This document shows positions 12,001 through 22,312 of a stretch of DNA of 64,000 nt, one piece after another. Position numbers and translations under genes: made by a program. Numbering within the stretch: the stretch's first letter is position 1; every line of letters begins with the position of its first letter. Origin of the DNA: Paraspadella gotoi. Taxonomy: Eukaryota > Chaetognatha. A model generated the notes under the pieces. That model saw only the letters and a list, made by a program, of their open reading frames with translations, searched no databases and had not been told where the DNA came from. The stretch is from contig CM119263.1 in assembly GCA_051294375.1 (NCBI GenBank), positions 26,972,631 through 27,036,630 on the forward strand, read 5' to 3'.

Positions 12001-12813
12001 GAGATCGATTTGAATGAAAAGGTGATTCGAGAAAAACAAATTATTCACGCTAACGTAGAAGAAAAAGTGTACAAACGTTTTTGGCCCTCGGTTGGAGCAT
12101 CAAATGAAGATAAACCCTTTAGGAAGATGTCGCTCTAAGTTTGAGTAAAAGAGCTAAATTTGTCGAACAGTCCATCAATGTCCTATGGTCCATGCGCAAG
12201 AATAAGTCTCAAAGACATTAATGTTAAAAATTACATAAATGAAAGCTAGGGAAGAAACTCAATTACTTAAATCATATCAATTCTTAGTCTTACTCAGATA
12301 CGAAATGTATTAATTTTCTTTCCACTATCGTCAAGATAACTGAGAATCATTATTTCATCCGCTTTTTTCCTGAAGAACAAATTTTCTTTTTCGAAAGACT
12401 CTCATCGTATCAGATATCGATAAAAAGTTTGCACAAGAAAAATACAAAACCACGACTACAATAAAAGACTACAACGACGACCACTACCGAAACCACAACG
12501 ACGACCACAACCGCAACCACATTAGGACCACAACCCAACCACTCTCTCACCAGTGTATCTCGGAACGGAACCGTTCATTCGAGAGATGAGAGGAATCTCG
12601 TAGTTTTCATCCTCGGCCGGCGGCAGCCCGCCGCCGCCGCCGCCGCCGCCGCTGACGCCGTTGACGCCGCCGAGCCCCGTGAAACTTGCTCCGCGCCCCT
12701 CCGCCCACGATAGGCCGCGTCCGTCGGGTCCGCCGCCACCGATGACGGCCACGCCCACTAAGTGAGAATGAGATCGACTTCCGGTGACGAATCCCGGCGC
12801 CTCGCGTCTGTGA
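12..12813 (-). CDS. KCNN: SK-type small-conductance Ca2+-activated K+ channel gene (11 exons seen)
   Basis: Spliced coding span (5' to 3'): 12813-12551, 6764-6309, 5596-5495, 5071-4669, 4243-4138, 3602-3464, 3144-2858, 2241-2162, 1715-1416, 1181-1115, 914-12. All junctions are GT-AG and every codon phase matches, giving about 1,034 codons. In SK channels four subunits form a plasma-membrane K+ pore opened by calmodulin bound constitutively to the C-terminal side of S6. Seen here: S1 (FGVAVFGVVVMML), S2 followed by the DDW motif, an S4 with only two arginines, the selectivity filter SVGYGDM, S6 and a calmodulin-binding helix with KKLELT and YKH. The N-tail (about 400 residues) and the C-tail (about 260 residues after the coiled coil) are long and low-complexity. 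The exon at 12551 starts in mid-codon, so at least one 5' exon is missing from this model. Assignment to the SK family is near certain; which paralogue is not known. Confidence 0.93.
1115..1181 (-). CDS. KCNN: SK channel: short exon linking CaM-binding region to coiled coil
   Basis: 67 nt, with acceptor AAATTCAG and donor GAA|GTGAGA. It encodes ADFNYLTESSVTLAEIQRTS, in the place where SK channels have the end of the calmodulin-binding helix. The sequence is divergent; the call rests on phase (2 in, 0 out) and position. Confidence 0.72.
1416..1715 (-). CDS. KCNN: SK channel: S6 and calmodulin-binding domain
   Basis: 300 nt, with acceptor TTTCCCAG and donor AAG|GTGCGA. It encodes VPLTHCGR, S6 (IIAAIVGLFGTGCTALIVAV) and the start of the calmodulin-binding region: KKLELTRSERFV, GWLFYKHKRL and HHRKLLTSITKARNLR. 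The Trp, YKH and basic residues are the conserved calmodulin contacts of the family. Confidence 0.96.
2162..2241 (-). CDS. KCNN: SK channel: pore helix and K+ selectivity filter
   Basis: 80 nt, with acceptor TAACTCAG and donor AT|GTGAGT. It encodes TSWLVIITFLSVGYGDM, the P-loop with the GYGD filter. The ATG codon of the filter Met is split across the intron and completed by the G that starts the next exon. This exon is too short to show as a long open frame and was found by searching the minus strand for GYGD. Confidence 0.96.
2858..3144 (-). CDS. KCNN: SK channel: S4, S4-S5 linker and S5
   Basis: 287 nt, with acceptor TCCCTACAG and donor AAC|GTGAGA. It encodes S4 (FMFMRLYLLLRVIVMHSSLF, with two arginines as in other SK channels, in keeping with voltage-independent gating), the conserved SLGALN linker, and S5 ending in WSFRVCEYN. 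Confidence 0.94.
3464..3602 (-). CDS. KCNN: SK channel: S3 segment
   Basis: 139 nt, with acceptor AATCACCAG and donor CATG|GTGAAT. It encodes WHRINRIALELAVCLIHPYP, which aligns with the S3 region of SK channels (LEMLVCAIHP in vertebrates), then an S3-S4 linker. The acceptor is chosen by homology: the frame is also open further upstream, so a slightly longer exon is possible. Confidence 0.88.
4138..4243 (-). CDS. KCNN: SK channel: S2 and the DDW motif
   Basis: 106 nt, with acceptor CAACTCCTCAG and donor GGCAG|GTGATT. It encodes the S2 helix STLILLVLIIMFHVQDARVF followed by MIDSNLDDWQ. The DDW after S2 is a hallmark of SK channels. Confidence 0.92.
4669..5071 (-). CDS. KCNN: SK channel: Ser-rich linker and transmembrane segment S1
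   Basis: 403 nt, with acceptor CAACCCCAG and donor CTCAG|GTTTTG. The first half is Ser/Gln/Arg-rich. The second half carries YKLKRRKVLFSLRKNFNDWA followed by the S1 helix FGVAVFGVVVMML, the same arrangement as the basic pre-S1 stretch and S1 of animal SK channels. It ends at LTL just before S2. Confidence 0.87.
5495..5596 (-). CDS. KCNN: SK channel: short N-terminal linker exon
   Basis: 102 nt, with acceptor ATTCCTCAG and donor CCG|GTGAAG. It encodes a Lys/Asn-rich linker (SAKKLNGGPDFAKKQTSHKD). Phase is 1 on both sides, so it is a candidate for skipping without loss of frame. Confidence 0.65.
6020..6270. repeat. (CTTT)n microsatellite, decaying
   Basis: Near-perfect CTTT repeats from about 6020 to 6106, then interrupted copies to about 6270, followed by a short CT run. 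It lies inside an SK channel intron. Open frames across it are simple Phe/Leu/Ser repeats. Confidence 0.95.
6309..6764 (-). CDS. KCNN: SK channel: N-terminal tail exon with RRFLD repeats
   Basis: 456 nt, with acceptor TTCACAG after a long pyrimidine tract and donor GG|GTGAGA. It encodes a disordered Ala/Ser/Arg-rich tail containing two near-copies of S-P-x-RRFLD (SPPRRFLD and TSPRRFLD), a PPPRPQSGYRLD segment and an Asn run. No known domain is seen. Phases fit both neighbours. Confidence 0.68.
7840..7920. promoter_or_regulatory. Candidate CpG-rich internal promoter (NRF1-like and YY1-like motifs)
   Basis: A local CpG-rich patch in an AT-rich intron contains GCGCGTGCGCA (close to the NRF1 consensus) and GGCGGCCATTTTGAG (close to YY1) about 50 bases apart. 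Such pairs are common at animal CpG-rich promoters. There is no direct evidence of a start here. It could serve an alternative first exon of the SK gene or nothing. Confidence 0.3.
10020..10890. repeat. Polypurine tract (A/G on + strand), about 0.9 kb
   Basis: The plus strand is dominated by GAAA, AAAG and GAGA words with few pyrimidines. It reads as a strong pyrimidine tract in the SK transcript. It looks like a decayed microsatellite. Confidence 0.85.
12551..12813 (-). CDS. KCNN: SK channel: N-terminal cytoplasmic exon, Gly-rich
   Basis: 263 nt, with acceptor CCTCAG and donor G|GTGAGA. It begins with the third base of a codon and ends after the first base of one, which fits the next exon (G + AA = Glu). 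It encodes a Gly-rich stretch with a run of eight Gly, then PPAEDENYEIPLISRM. No domain is recognised. Membership rests on phase match, strand and the lack of another gene between it and S1. The upstream coding exon was not found. Confidence 0.55.
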
Positions 12814-12916
12814 CTGAGGTGGGAAGGGGGGGGAGAAGGAAATCAAAGTTGGTCAAGAAGATGGATGGAAGAAGAGTGGGTAAGTTAATGAGATGAGTAA
12901 ATTATCTCGTTTGAAG

Positions 12917-13041
12917 TGTCGATAATGTCTGATAGGGTTAGAACTAATTGACCTTGACCCAAGAAAAATGTTTGATTGGGTTAGAACTAATTGACCTTGA
13001 CCCAAGAAAAATGTTTGATTGGATTAGAACCTTGACCCAAG
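12917..13041. repeat. Short tandem repeat, unit about 48 bases, about 2.4 copies
   Basis: The stretch GGTTAGAACTAATTGACC ... CCCAAGAAAAATGTTTGATT occurs twice in direct order, with a third, internally deleted copy ending near 13041. Confidence 0.85.
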
Positions 13042-13807
13042 AATCGACTAATGAGTCAAAGAAGCGACCAACGACCCTTTTACGTTGCATCGTCAATATT
13101 TTCATTCGCAAATAAAGGTCACGAACCATCATTAACCACCATTAACCATCGTTAATCAATGACCATGTCTTAGCCCTACGGTTACCTGGCCTCTTCCATC
13201 CTTAACCGCCAGCGAATCGGATTCCGAACGTTGGAATCAAGATGGCGTTCGCTTGTCAGATTCGTTGTCGACGCCCACGACACGTCGGCGCCGCAACGAC
13301 TGAACGACCGACCCACCGACCGAGCGACGGCGGAGGTCGATCCTCACGTGTCACGCGTCAAGTGTCACTCGTCCCAGCGTAGCAAGGTGATCTCCGTGGA
13401 GTGTCACTCGAACCGAAGGTAGCACGAAGAAAGTCTCCGTGCTTATATATCTTTATATGCCTCACAGAGCGTCACTATTCCTAGCGAAGCATACGAAGCG
13501 GAGAGACGTGAGGCTTCACAAAGGGAGAAAAATCTCACGTGATGTCACGCGGTCGTCGTTGCCCCATGACGGTTGACGTTGACGGTGGAGCGTCTATGTA
13601 GTGTTTCGTTTTTGTTAATTATGGTTTAGTTTTGTTTTCTAAAATCGTGGTTATTTGTTTATTTGTTTGTTTGTGTGTTTTTGGGTTTTGTTTTAATAAT
13701 CCTTTTTTGTTCACTGCAAGAGGTAGGTTTCACCTGTTAACGAAGACGTTGAAATACGATGGTGAAGATGACGACGAAAACGACGAGGACGACGACGACG
13801 ACGAACA

Positions 13808-14147
13808 CGAAGAAGTAGAAATGATTATTTTAAAGACGCTTTGCTGGCGGCTTGATTGTCTGCTCGATTATCTTTCTGATTGTCGGCTCGATTTGTCGGC
13901 TCGACTGTCGCCTCGTAGCATCGATCTTTTTTCTAGTCAATAAATTAATTAGCAACGCTGTGTGAAAAAAAAAAGAGAGAGAAAAAAAAATTGCTATGAA
14001 AAGGATTGAAAATATCGACAAAGTATTAACGGGCATTGTTCGAGAATGGGTTTTAATTTTTTTTTTTTCTTTTTAAGAACGCATAACGAAATGAAAGAAC
14101 GTTTGTAAAAGCGCATCACCTTGGCTCGAGTAAAATAGGGCGCGTGG
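13808..14147. repeat. Near-duplicate block, copy 1 (left of gap)
   Basis: Matches 14179-14551 with small indels and lacks about 48 bases present in the other copy. It abuts the 31-N gap, as expected for two unmerged contig ends or alleles. Confidence 0.85.
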
Positions 14148-14178
14148 NNNNNNNNNNNNNNNNNNNNNNNNNNNNNNN
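14148..14178. other. Assembly gap (31 N)
   Basis: Run of N flanked by near-identical sequence. Confidence 1.
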
Positions 14179-14551
14179 CGAAGAAGTAGAAATGATTATT
14201 TTAAAGACGTGAGAGAAATCGCCTTGATTATCCTTTTCGATTGTCGGCTTTACTGGCGGCTTGATTGTCTGCTCGATTATCTTTTAGATTGTCGGCTCGA
14301 TTTGTCGGCTCGACTGTCGTCTCGTTGCATCGATCTTTTTTCTAGTCAATAAATTAATTAGCAACGCTGTGTGAAAAAAAAGAGAGAGAAAAAAAAATGC
14401 TATGAAAAGGATTGAAAATATCGACAAAGTATTAACGGGCATTGTTCGAGAATGGGTTTTAATTTTTTTTTTCTTTTTAAGAACGCATAACGAAATGAAA
14501 GAACGTTTGCAAAAGCGCATCACCTTGGCTCGAGTAAAATAGAGCGCGTCG
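14179..14551. repeat. Near-duplicate block, copy 2 (right of gap)
   Basis: Second copy of 13808-14147. Confidence 0.85.
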
Positions 14552-14985
14552 ACGAATGAGATAAAAGAAGGTGAAAAAAAATTTAATACGGCAATTTGAG
14601 AAATTCAATTTTATCAAGATTGAAAAGTCGAGTTTAATTTTATTAATAAGATTATTAATCGTTTTAGGAAAAAAAAAATTGAAACCTTAAAATCTGCAAC
14701 AACGACAACGCAGATGACGACGACGACGACGACTAGTGCAGCCGGCGCCAAGTGACGCAAGCGGCGTAAACAACGAAGCTCGGGATTTACGTTTCTCTTC
14801 GGAGCCGCGCGGAGATTTCCTTTGGCCTCAAAAAGATTTAGTTGGCCTCATAAAAGGATAAAAAAGATTTTCTATTTGCCCTAAAAAGGATACAGAAAGT
14901 GAGGAGGTCAGATTTCGGCTCCCATTTTTTCTTTCTTTTTTTTAGTGGTCAGACTTTCGTTTCTGACGCCAGATGGACAAGATTG

Positions 14986-14995
14986 NNNNNNNNNN
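14986..14995. other. Assembly gap (10 N)
   Basis: Run of N. The flanks are not obviously duplicated. Confidence 1.
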
Positions 14996-15670
14996 ATTTC
15001 GCTGCAAATCTTTGCCCATTTTATCCCCGCATTTGGTTTCACGCTGATTCAGTAACAGCATCGGCGCCGGGATCGCGTCTCCTCCGATAACAACAACGAC
15101 AACAACTAGGGTTTTCAATTCTACCAGCGGCTCGTAAAGCCCCGGGGTGTCTCGAGAAGGTTAAGCTGTAACAGGTGTAAGAGCATTTTGTGGGCGTGGC
15201 CTTACCTTACTTTACCAAGGTGTATGGAGTGATTGACAATGTCAATTAGGTCGTCCGGAATAGTCAGATTGAGAATTTAACCTTGGAAGCTTTGTCTCCC
15301 TCTCATTCTCTCACGAAGGTTTAATCACGCTCTTCAATCTGTGACATGTGACCTTTGCCCAGTGACTCACTTGTCACTGATTTCGTTTAGGTTAAGACAG
15401 CAATCGCAAAATTTTAAATCTGTGGTCTTAATTTCCATTTATGGGGACAAAGAGATTTCATCTCTGATTTACCAAAGAAAAAAAATCGTCCAGCGGAACC
15501 TCCGTTTTTCTTGCTTTGTCTTAGAGGCAAAAAAAAAAACAACAAAAAACAGAAAAAAAAGGAAAACAAAGAAACATTGAATTCGATGAAACTTTTTTTT
15601 TCTTTTTCTTGTTTTTTTCTCTCAAAGTCTATCAATCGCCGTCTGTTTTTCTCGCTCCTTCGCTCCGCTC

Positions 15671-15709
<39 letters not shown>

Positions 15710-17850
15710 CCGGTTCATCAATCCGAATGAGATTGAACGGAAAGTCTAAAGAAGCGAAGGCATCACAAATTCTCATTTTTTTCCTCTGAATTTTTTTTCT
15801 TTTTTTCCTTTTTTTCTTTTTTTCTCGGTTTAGGTTTTGTTTACTTCTACCTTCGATCAGACTTTCCCGACCCTGCCGACCCTGACAACCTTGCCGGTCC
15901 AGGCGAATCTACTTTGCCCGCCCTTTCGGACCCAGTCGCCGTTCCTCATCCCGTCTATACCAACGCCAAGTTGCCCACACTGACAGCGACGTAAACTCGG
16001 AATCGTTAACGCCATCTTTATTTGTCAGAGGCGCCAAACAAGGCGGCGCCACCAGCGGCGCGATCGGCGATTTGTTCGTATCAGGATTTTCTTTTCTTGT
16101 TACTTTTCTCTTTTTTTTTCTCTTCTCACGTTTACATTCCTCTCTATTTTTATTTCTTCTTTTAAGTGGTCACAATTGTTTTCGTGTATGACGCTGACGA
16201 CAGCGACGACGAAAATGAAGACCAAAAGAAAAGAAATATTTGTCTCAGACAAAATTGGTTAGAGAAGGTTATTCGTTTCTTTATGGTAAGCTAACGGATC
16301 TTTGATTGTTTAAGAGTAGAAAATCGTTGCTTGATAGGCACCGAAAGCAATAAAGTGGAGCGTAAGACAATTCATTGGATGTTGCGGTGATGGGCTCTTG
16401 ATTGTAGCAGTGATGTAACGGGTGATGGGCACCTGGATGTAGCGGTGTTGGGCACACGTATGTAGCGGTGAAGTTGACGCGTCCGATAATTAATTTTCGA
16501 GCTTTTGAGCCGAAGAGAAGGACACTCGAAACTGGAAAGGACGGAACGGTGAGAAAAGCCGATAAAACTTGCGCGGAAGTTGAGGAGGAAATGAGAAACT
16601 CCCTGTAGAGATATCAGGTGTGTGCTTGAAAACGTAAAAAATGAAAAAAAGGGAATAGTAGAAATATCGCTACTCGTTTCTTTTTCTTCCTTCTTTCGTC
16701 ATTGAAGCCGATTTTTTTTTTAAGATTAATTTTGGTGTCTGATGAATCGTCATTCAATCTCTTGATCGATTCATTCACTGAAGTCTGAATCTTAGTTTTT
16801 ACGGGTTTTTGGATCACAATAAAATGTTTATATTTTCAAAAACTCTTGTGATTCTTTTTTGCACGAGAAACGCCTCGAACTTGCGACCCCGTAGGTCTAA
16901 ATTATATTTATTATATTTAAACATCTCGTAAAACCTGTTCGACTCAAATCATGAGATTTAAAGAAAATACAAATCGTTGAAGAGAATTTTCTACTTTGAT
17001 CCTTTTCGTGACGAAAAAAAATGGCCTCAAAAAAAGAATCAAGTAAATTGTATCATTTGTATGTATAGAGTTTCATCTGTTCATTTAGATTGGATGGTAA
17101 AATATCGTTGCCTAATGTTAGATAAAGATTTCCAATGAACCAAATTTTCGGAACATAATAAAAGAAATACAAAGAGAGGAAAATTATCTGCAACAGGTTA
17201 AGAGGTCGAACTGAAAGTGTGAAATGGGATGATAGAAGGGAAAGGGTCAGGCCTCGGACCTTGAGGAGCAGTCAATTCCCCAAATCCGTTTTCCGGGTCT
17301 CACCGATTCACCGATTGCACAACACCTTTCTCTTCCCTCTTTCGTCTCTTCGCTTTAACGAAAGACATGAAAACCTGACGAGCGAAAGAAACAGATTCAG
17401 AGTTTCCTCGTAAAGGACGAACGCGAGAGACTGTGATTGATTGTGAAGCGGAATCGTTGTGAAATCACAACAAAAGATTGCAGTGAAACACTAGAGAGGA
17501 TGAAATTAAAGAGAGAGAGAGAGTTATACAGGGTAAGGCCTATTGTAGGAAATAATACAAAATAGTCAGTAGTCACTCCTAACAACGAAGAAAAAAATTG
17601 TAATTCAAAGAGTCATGACGGATGACAATAATTCTCGAGATAAAAGAATAAAAAAAACCACAATACAATGCAACTTCCTTGAATTAGAGTAAATTACTAC
17701 AAACTGCATAGAGTGGAAATCATCAGTGAATTTCCGTAAGTTTACCGCATTTCAGGAAGACGAACTAGTTTCAAATGCAGGACTCAGAATCCCAGCGATT
17801 CACCGTGAATCTCCCCGCAGCCGAATCACCGAATCACACACTAAATCAGA

Positions 17851-18149
17851 GTGAAACGAGCGCGTTTACTCGAGATATAAGGAGATCGTAAACCGACTGC
17901 GAGGTCGCGAAGGGAGACCAACTCCGGCGCCTTAAATACATTAAAGGAACCTTTTTTTTGCGGCGCGGCGCCGGTTCCGTCGGCTACCGCGCCTTTAATG
18001 GCCGGAACCCTCCGTCGCAATCCAATCTCGAGATCCGGAGACCCAAGTGTCGGCCGACGGTGAAGAACCTCGTTCGTCGTCGGAGAAATTAGAAGAAGTG
18101 AAATTTCGCAATTTCACTGAGATCCGCCGTTTTTAACGAATTATTCGTC

Positions 18150-18234
<85 letters not shown>

Positions 18235-19222
18235 TCTCTGCCTCCTCTCGCTCTCTATCGTTTCAGTCTCTCTCTCTCTCTCCACTTAAAGCCTACCAAT
18301 GGAACCGAGACGGGGAAACTGACATCTTCATTTATTATCGTTCCGGACCTTGCGTCCTTACTCCGTTTCTCTTAATTCAATTTAGCGAAATCAAGATCTC
18401 GAAACGCTTCGTTAAAAACGAACCATTGCGATAAATGAGCAAAATGGGAAATGAAAGTAAAATAAATTAACGGAAGTGATAAATCAACGACTCCATTTTA
18501 AAAACGATTACAAGGCTTAACAAATATTTTGAAAACCATGTTGATCAGTAGCATCAACGATTATAAAAGGCGGTTGTTTTTAGAAGAAAAGTTTGAAAAA
18601 GTGGAAATCCTTTGAAAGAGACTGTTGCCAGTCGTTAGAACCAATTCACTCGGAAAATTCCTACTTGTGTGAAAGAAAAAAAAACTATTTGGATGCGTCG
18701 CCAGTTTTTTTTTTCTTCTTTTTTTTCAAAACCACCCCACCCCCCACTCACCCGCTCATCCGCTACCCCTTCGCCCTCACACCCCCTCACCTCCTTCACT
18801 CAACCAAATCTGGTCAAAAATTGGCGAAACCTCGATTGTCCCAATCGAATCAACGTGAACCAAAACGTAATCGCCGTTGCGAGACCAGACTCCAATATTT
18901 GAAGATACTTTTCATTACTTTTACATTACATTTTCTTTTTTGTACCTCATGTAAATTGTCCTCATTGTTCACCACTCACCCTAAATAGACCCCCAACGAC
19001 GGCCCCCACCAAGGCGAAACCAAGGCCCCACCCAGGTCCCACCTTGGCATTAACCAATATCCACTCCACATCCGCTTCGTCGTTTCAAAGTTTTTTTTTC
19101 AATTTCATTTTCGATCGATAAATTTTCTTTTCTTTTCGCCAAAACAGGAACTCAAAAAGCTTTTCACTTCTCCAATTCTTTTCTTCTCTTCACTTTTCGT
19201 TTCTTTTCTTTTCTTTTCTTTG
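17851..19222. repeat. 1.4-kb near-duplicate block, copy A
   Basis: Nearly collinear with 19235-20660, differing by frequent one-base indels and some substitutions. It includes a (CT)n array at 18151-18233. Open frames in the two copies disagree, so no conserved coding sequence is evident. Confidence 0.88.
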
Positions 19223-19234
19223 AGAGAGAGAGAT

Positions 19235-19558
19235 GTGAACGAGCTGCGTTTATCGAGATATATAAGGAGATCGTAAACGGACGTGGCGAGGTCGCGAAAG
19301 GGTAGACCCAACTCCGTGCGCCTTAAATACATTAAAGGAACCTTTTTTTGCGGCCGCGGCGCCGAGTTCCGTCGGCTACCGAGCGCCTTTAATGGCCGGG
19401 AACCCTTGCCGTCGCAATCCAATCTGCGGATCCGGAGACCCAAGGTCGGCCGACGGCTGAAGAACCTCGTTCGTCGTTCGGAGAAATTAGAAGAAATGTG
19501 AAAATTTCGCAATTTCTCTGAGATCGCGCCGTGTTTTCAACGATACTCCTCATCTCCT

Positions 19559-19604
<46 letters not shown>

Positions 19605-20660
19605 CTCTCTCTTCTCTCGTCTCCTCTCTCTCTCTCTTCTCTCTCTCTCTCTCATCTTCAGTCTCCTCTCCACTTAAAAGCCTACCAAGTCGGAACCGAG
19701 ACGGGGAAACTACATCTTCACTGTTACTTACGTTCCGGACCTTTGCGTCGTTACTCCGTTTCTCTAATTTCAATTAGGCGAAAATCAAGATCTCGAAACG
19801 CTTCGTTTAAAAACGAACCGATTGCGGTATAATGAGCCAAAAATGGCGAAATGAAAGCTTAAAATAATATTTAAGCGGAAGTATAAATCAACGACTCCAT
19901 TTAAAAACGATTATACAAGGCTTAAACAAATATTTTTGGAAAAACCATGTTGATACAGTAGCATGCAACACGATTATAAAAGGCGGATTGTTTTTAGAAG
20001 GAATAAGTTTGAAAAAGTGGAAATCCTCTTGAAAGAGACTGTTGGCCAGTGCGTTAGAACCAATTCACTCGGAAAAATTCCTACTTGTGTGAAAAGAAAA
20101 AAAAACTATTTGGATGCTCAAAGTGTTTTTTTTTTCTTCTTTTTTTTCAAAACCACCCTACCCCCTAACACTCACCCGCTCCATCCGCTACCGTCCTTTC
20201 GGCCCTCACACAGCCCCTCACCCCTTTCACTAACCAAATCTGGTGCAAAAATTGGGAGAAACTCGATTGCCAATCGAATCAACGTGAACCAAAAACGAAT
20301 CGCCGTTGCGAGACCAGACTCCAATATTTGAAGATACTTTTCATTACTTTTACATTACATTTTCTTTTTTTGTTTACCTCATGTAATGTCCTCCATTGTT
20401 CACCGCACTCACCCTAAATAGACCCCCAACGGACGGCCGCCCCACCAAGGCGAAACCAGGCCCACCCAGGTCCCACCTAGGCATTAACCAAATCCACTCC
20501 AACATCCGCTTCGTCGTTTCAAAGTTTTTTTTTTCAATTTCATTTCGATCGATAAATTTTTTTCTTTTCGCCAAACAGGAACTCAAAAAGCTTTTCACTT
20601 CTCAATTCTTTTCTTTCTTTCACTTTTCGTTTCTTTTCTTTTCTTTTCTTTTCTTTTCTT
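19235..20660. repeat. 1.4-kb near-duplicate block, copy B
   Basis: Direct copy of 17851-19222, with a (CT)n array at about 19557-19655 and TTTTC repeats at its right end. Confidence 0.88.
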
Positions 20661-21059
20661 TTTCTCTTCATAGCTTTTCTTCTCTTGCTCTTCTCTCCTT
20701 CTCTCTCCTTCTCTCTCTTTCTCTTCTCTTCTCTCTTCTATTCTTTTCTTCATTTTGCTTCCCCTTTTTTTTTTTCTTCTCCCATTCTTCCGCTTAATTT
20801 TCCCTCTCCACCCTTCCCACCAAGCAAAACTAATCATAGCATCTCTTCGCCATTTCTCCCTCGAAACAACCCACGTCTTCACCCCCCACATTCCACCCCC
20901 ACCTCACCTCCAACCTCACCCCCCACCCCCCACCCCCTAACTCCCTCCCCCCTAAAAAAAATTTCACGCGATTGTGACGAAAAAAAAAGTTTGTCTTACT
21001 CTGCGTCCCGCGAACTGCGTCTCGATTTTTCCTTTTCGTTGAATTTTCGATCGAGCGCT
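20661..21059. repeat. Pyrimidine-rich flank matching sequence across the gap
   Basis: CT/TTTTC-rich sequence followed by a C-rich stretch. Positions of about 20740-20940 match about 21168-21362 on the other side of the 25-N gap, with drift toward the right. Confidence 0.75.
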
Positions 21060-21084
21060 NNNNNNNNNNNNNNNNNNNNNNNNN
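21060..21084. other. Assembly gap (25 N)
   Basis: Run of N flanked by related pyrimidine-rich sequence. Confidence 1.
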
Positions 21085-22312
21085 CTCTCTGCTTCTCTTC
21101 TCTTCTTCTTCTCTTCTCTTCTCTTCTCTTCTCTTCTCTTCTCTTCTCTTCTCTTCTCTCTCTTCTATTCTTTTCTTCATTTTGCTTCCCCTTTTCTTTT
21201 TTCTTCTCCCATTCTTCCGCTTAATTTTCCCTCTCCACCCTTCCCCCAAAGCAAAACTAATCATAGCATCTGCTTACGCCTAATTTACTCATACTCGAAA
21301 CAACCACACCTCTATACACAACACACCAAGCTTCTATCCCACCCCACCTACATACCTCCAACCTCGGAAGTTCGGAAGTTCGGGACTGTGAACTTTTTTT
21401 AATATTATATATTAAAAGAAGTTAGGACCGGGAAATCATTAAGTTTAACGTAAATCGTGCCTTTTCAACCAAAGATCGTTCCCTACATTCTTCCAAATTG
21501 CATGCATGCATGCAACTGCATGCGAATTCTTTCAAGTCTCACCGTTCCCTTCTCACTCACGATTCACCCCACAATCCCCGACACAATTTCAATCACACTC
21601 TCTCTCTCTCCCCACTCGCCCTAAAATCGTCCCAACTGGATTTTCCCTTTTCGCCAAACTCGGTCCCCAATCTCTGACCCCGGAATTCTTCTCGAGTTCC
21701 TTCAACTTTCGTCGCGGGTCAGACTCGGCAAACGAAGAGGAGAAATGGGAGAGGGAAATCGACGGAGATTTTGTCAAAATGAATCGAGAAAAAGTGAGAG
21801 AGAAAGATGTTGAAAGAGAAAGAGAAAGAGAGAGAGAAAGATGTTGAAAGAGAAAGAGAAAGAGAGAGAGAAAGATGTTGAAAGAGAATGAGACAGAGAC
21901 GTTAAAAGAGTAAGAGATTTTGAAAAAAAATAAATTGAATCGCTGAATGGATTAGGCAAATATCTATAATACTTGAAAAGACCATCACCGATGAATAAAA
22001 CGCGGTAACAGAGAAAAGGATTAAGAAATATAATTCCGGGAGAGGAAGAAGATTCACTTGTGATGAAAAAAATAAAAAAATAGTGATTTTTTTTTATTGC
22101 AAGGACTACTCACTTGATAAAAAAAAATATTAACAGATTGAAGGAAATTTGATGGTAGACTATGAGTTTATTGCGAGAGTCAAATTCGTAAAACATTTCG
22201 TCGTTTGTTGTCGAAAAATCAGGCCTGATGAAGGTTCGAACAAGAACCGAAACATGTCCGTTACAAATTAAATCATCTTGCTTAATTAAAATAAAAACTC
22301 TCTACTGTAAAC
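21085..22312. other. Right part of the repeat zone; no supported gene
   Basis: Begins with a TTCTC microsatellite and the second copy of the C-rich flank. It includes a short GCAT run near 21500 and a GAAAGA repeat near 21800-21880. The hammerhead-like motif at 22225-22258 is listed separately. Confidence 0.65.
22225..22258 (+). ncRNA. Degenerate hammerhead-ribozyme-like motif
   Basis: CTGATGA, then a stem GGTTC / GAACC with a six-base loop, then GAAAC and ATGTC. The core and stem II fit the hammerhead fold, with one extra A before stem II. The flanks do not pair as stem I, so it is probably inactive. Sequence after the motif resembles that after the motif at 54219-54265, which suggests a shared repeat family. 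Confidence 0.5.

Larger units (their letters stand above)
6765..12550 (-). other. Long SK gene intron
   Basis: 5.8 kb between the first two exons seen. It contains purine-rich stretches near 8100-8260 and 9300-9400, a CpG-rich patch at about 7840-7920 and a long polypurine tract at about 10020-10890. No coding exon could be supported. Confidence 0.65.
12814..17850. other. No supported gene: intergenic or SK 5' region
   Basis: Contains the tandem repeat at 12917-13041, a block repeated across a 31-N gap, a 10-N gap at 14986-14995, a CT run near 15671-15706, and an imperfect approximately 30-base repeat with TGATGGGCACC near 16375-16470. An AAGATGGCG word (YY1-like) is at about 13241. The missing first exon of the SK gene may lie here but I could not identify it. 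Confidence 0.6.
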
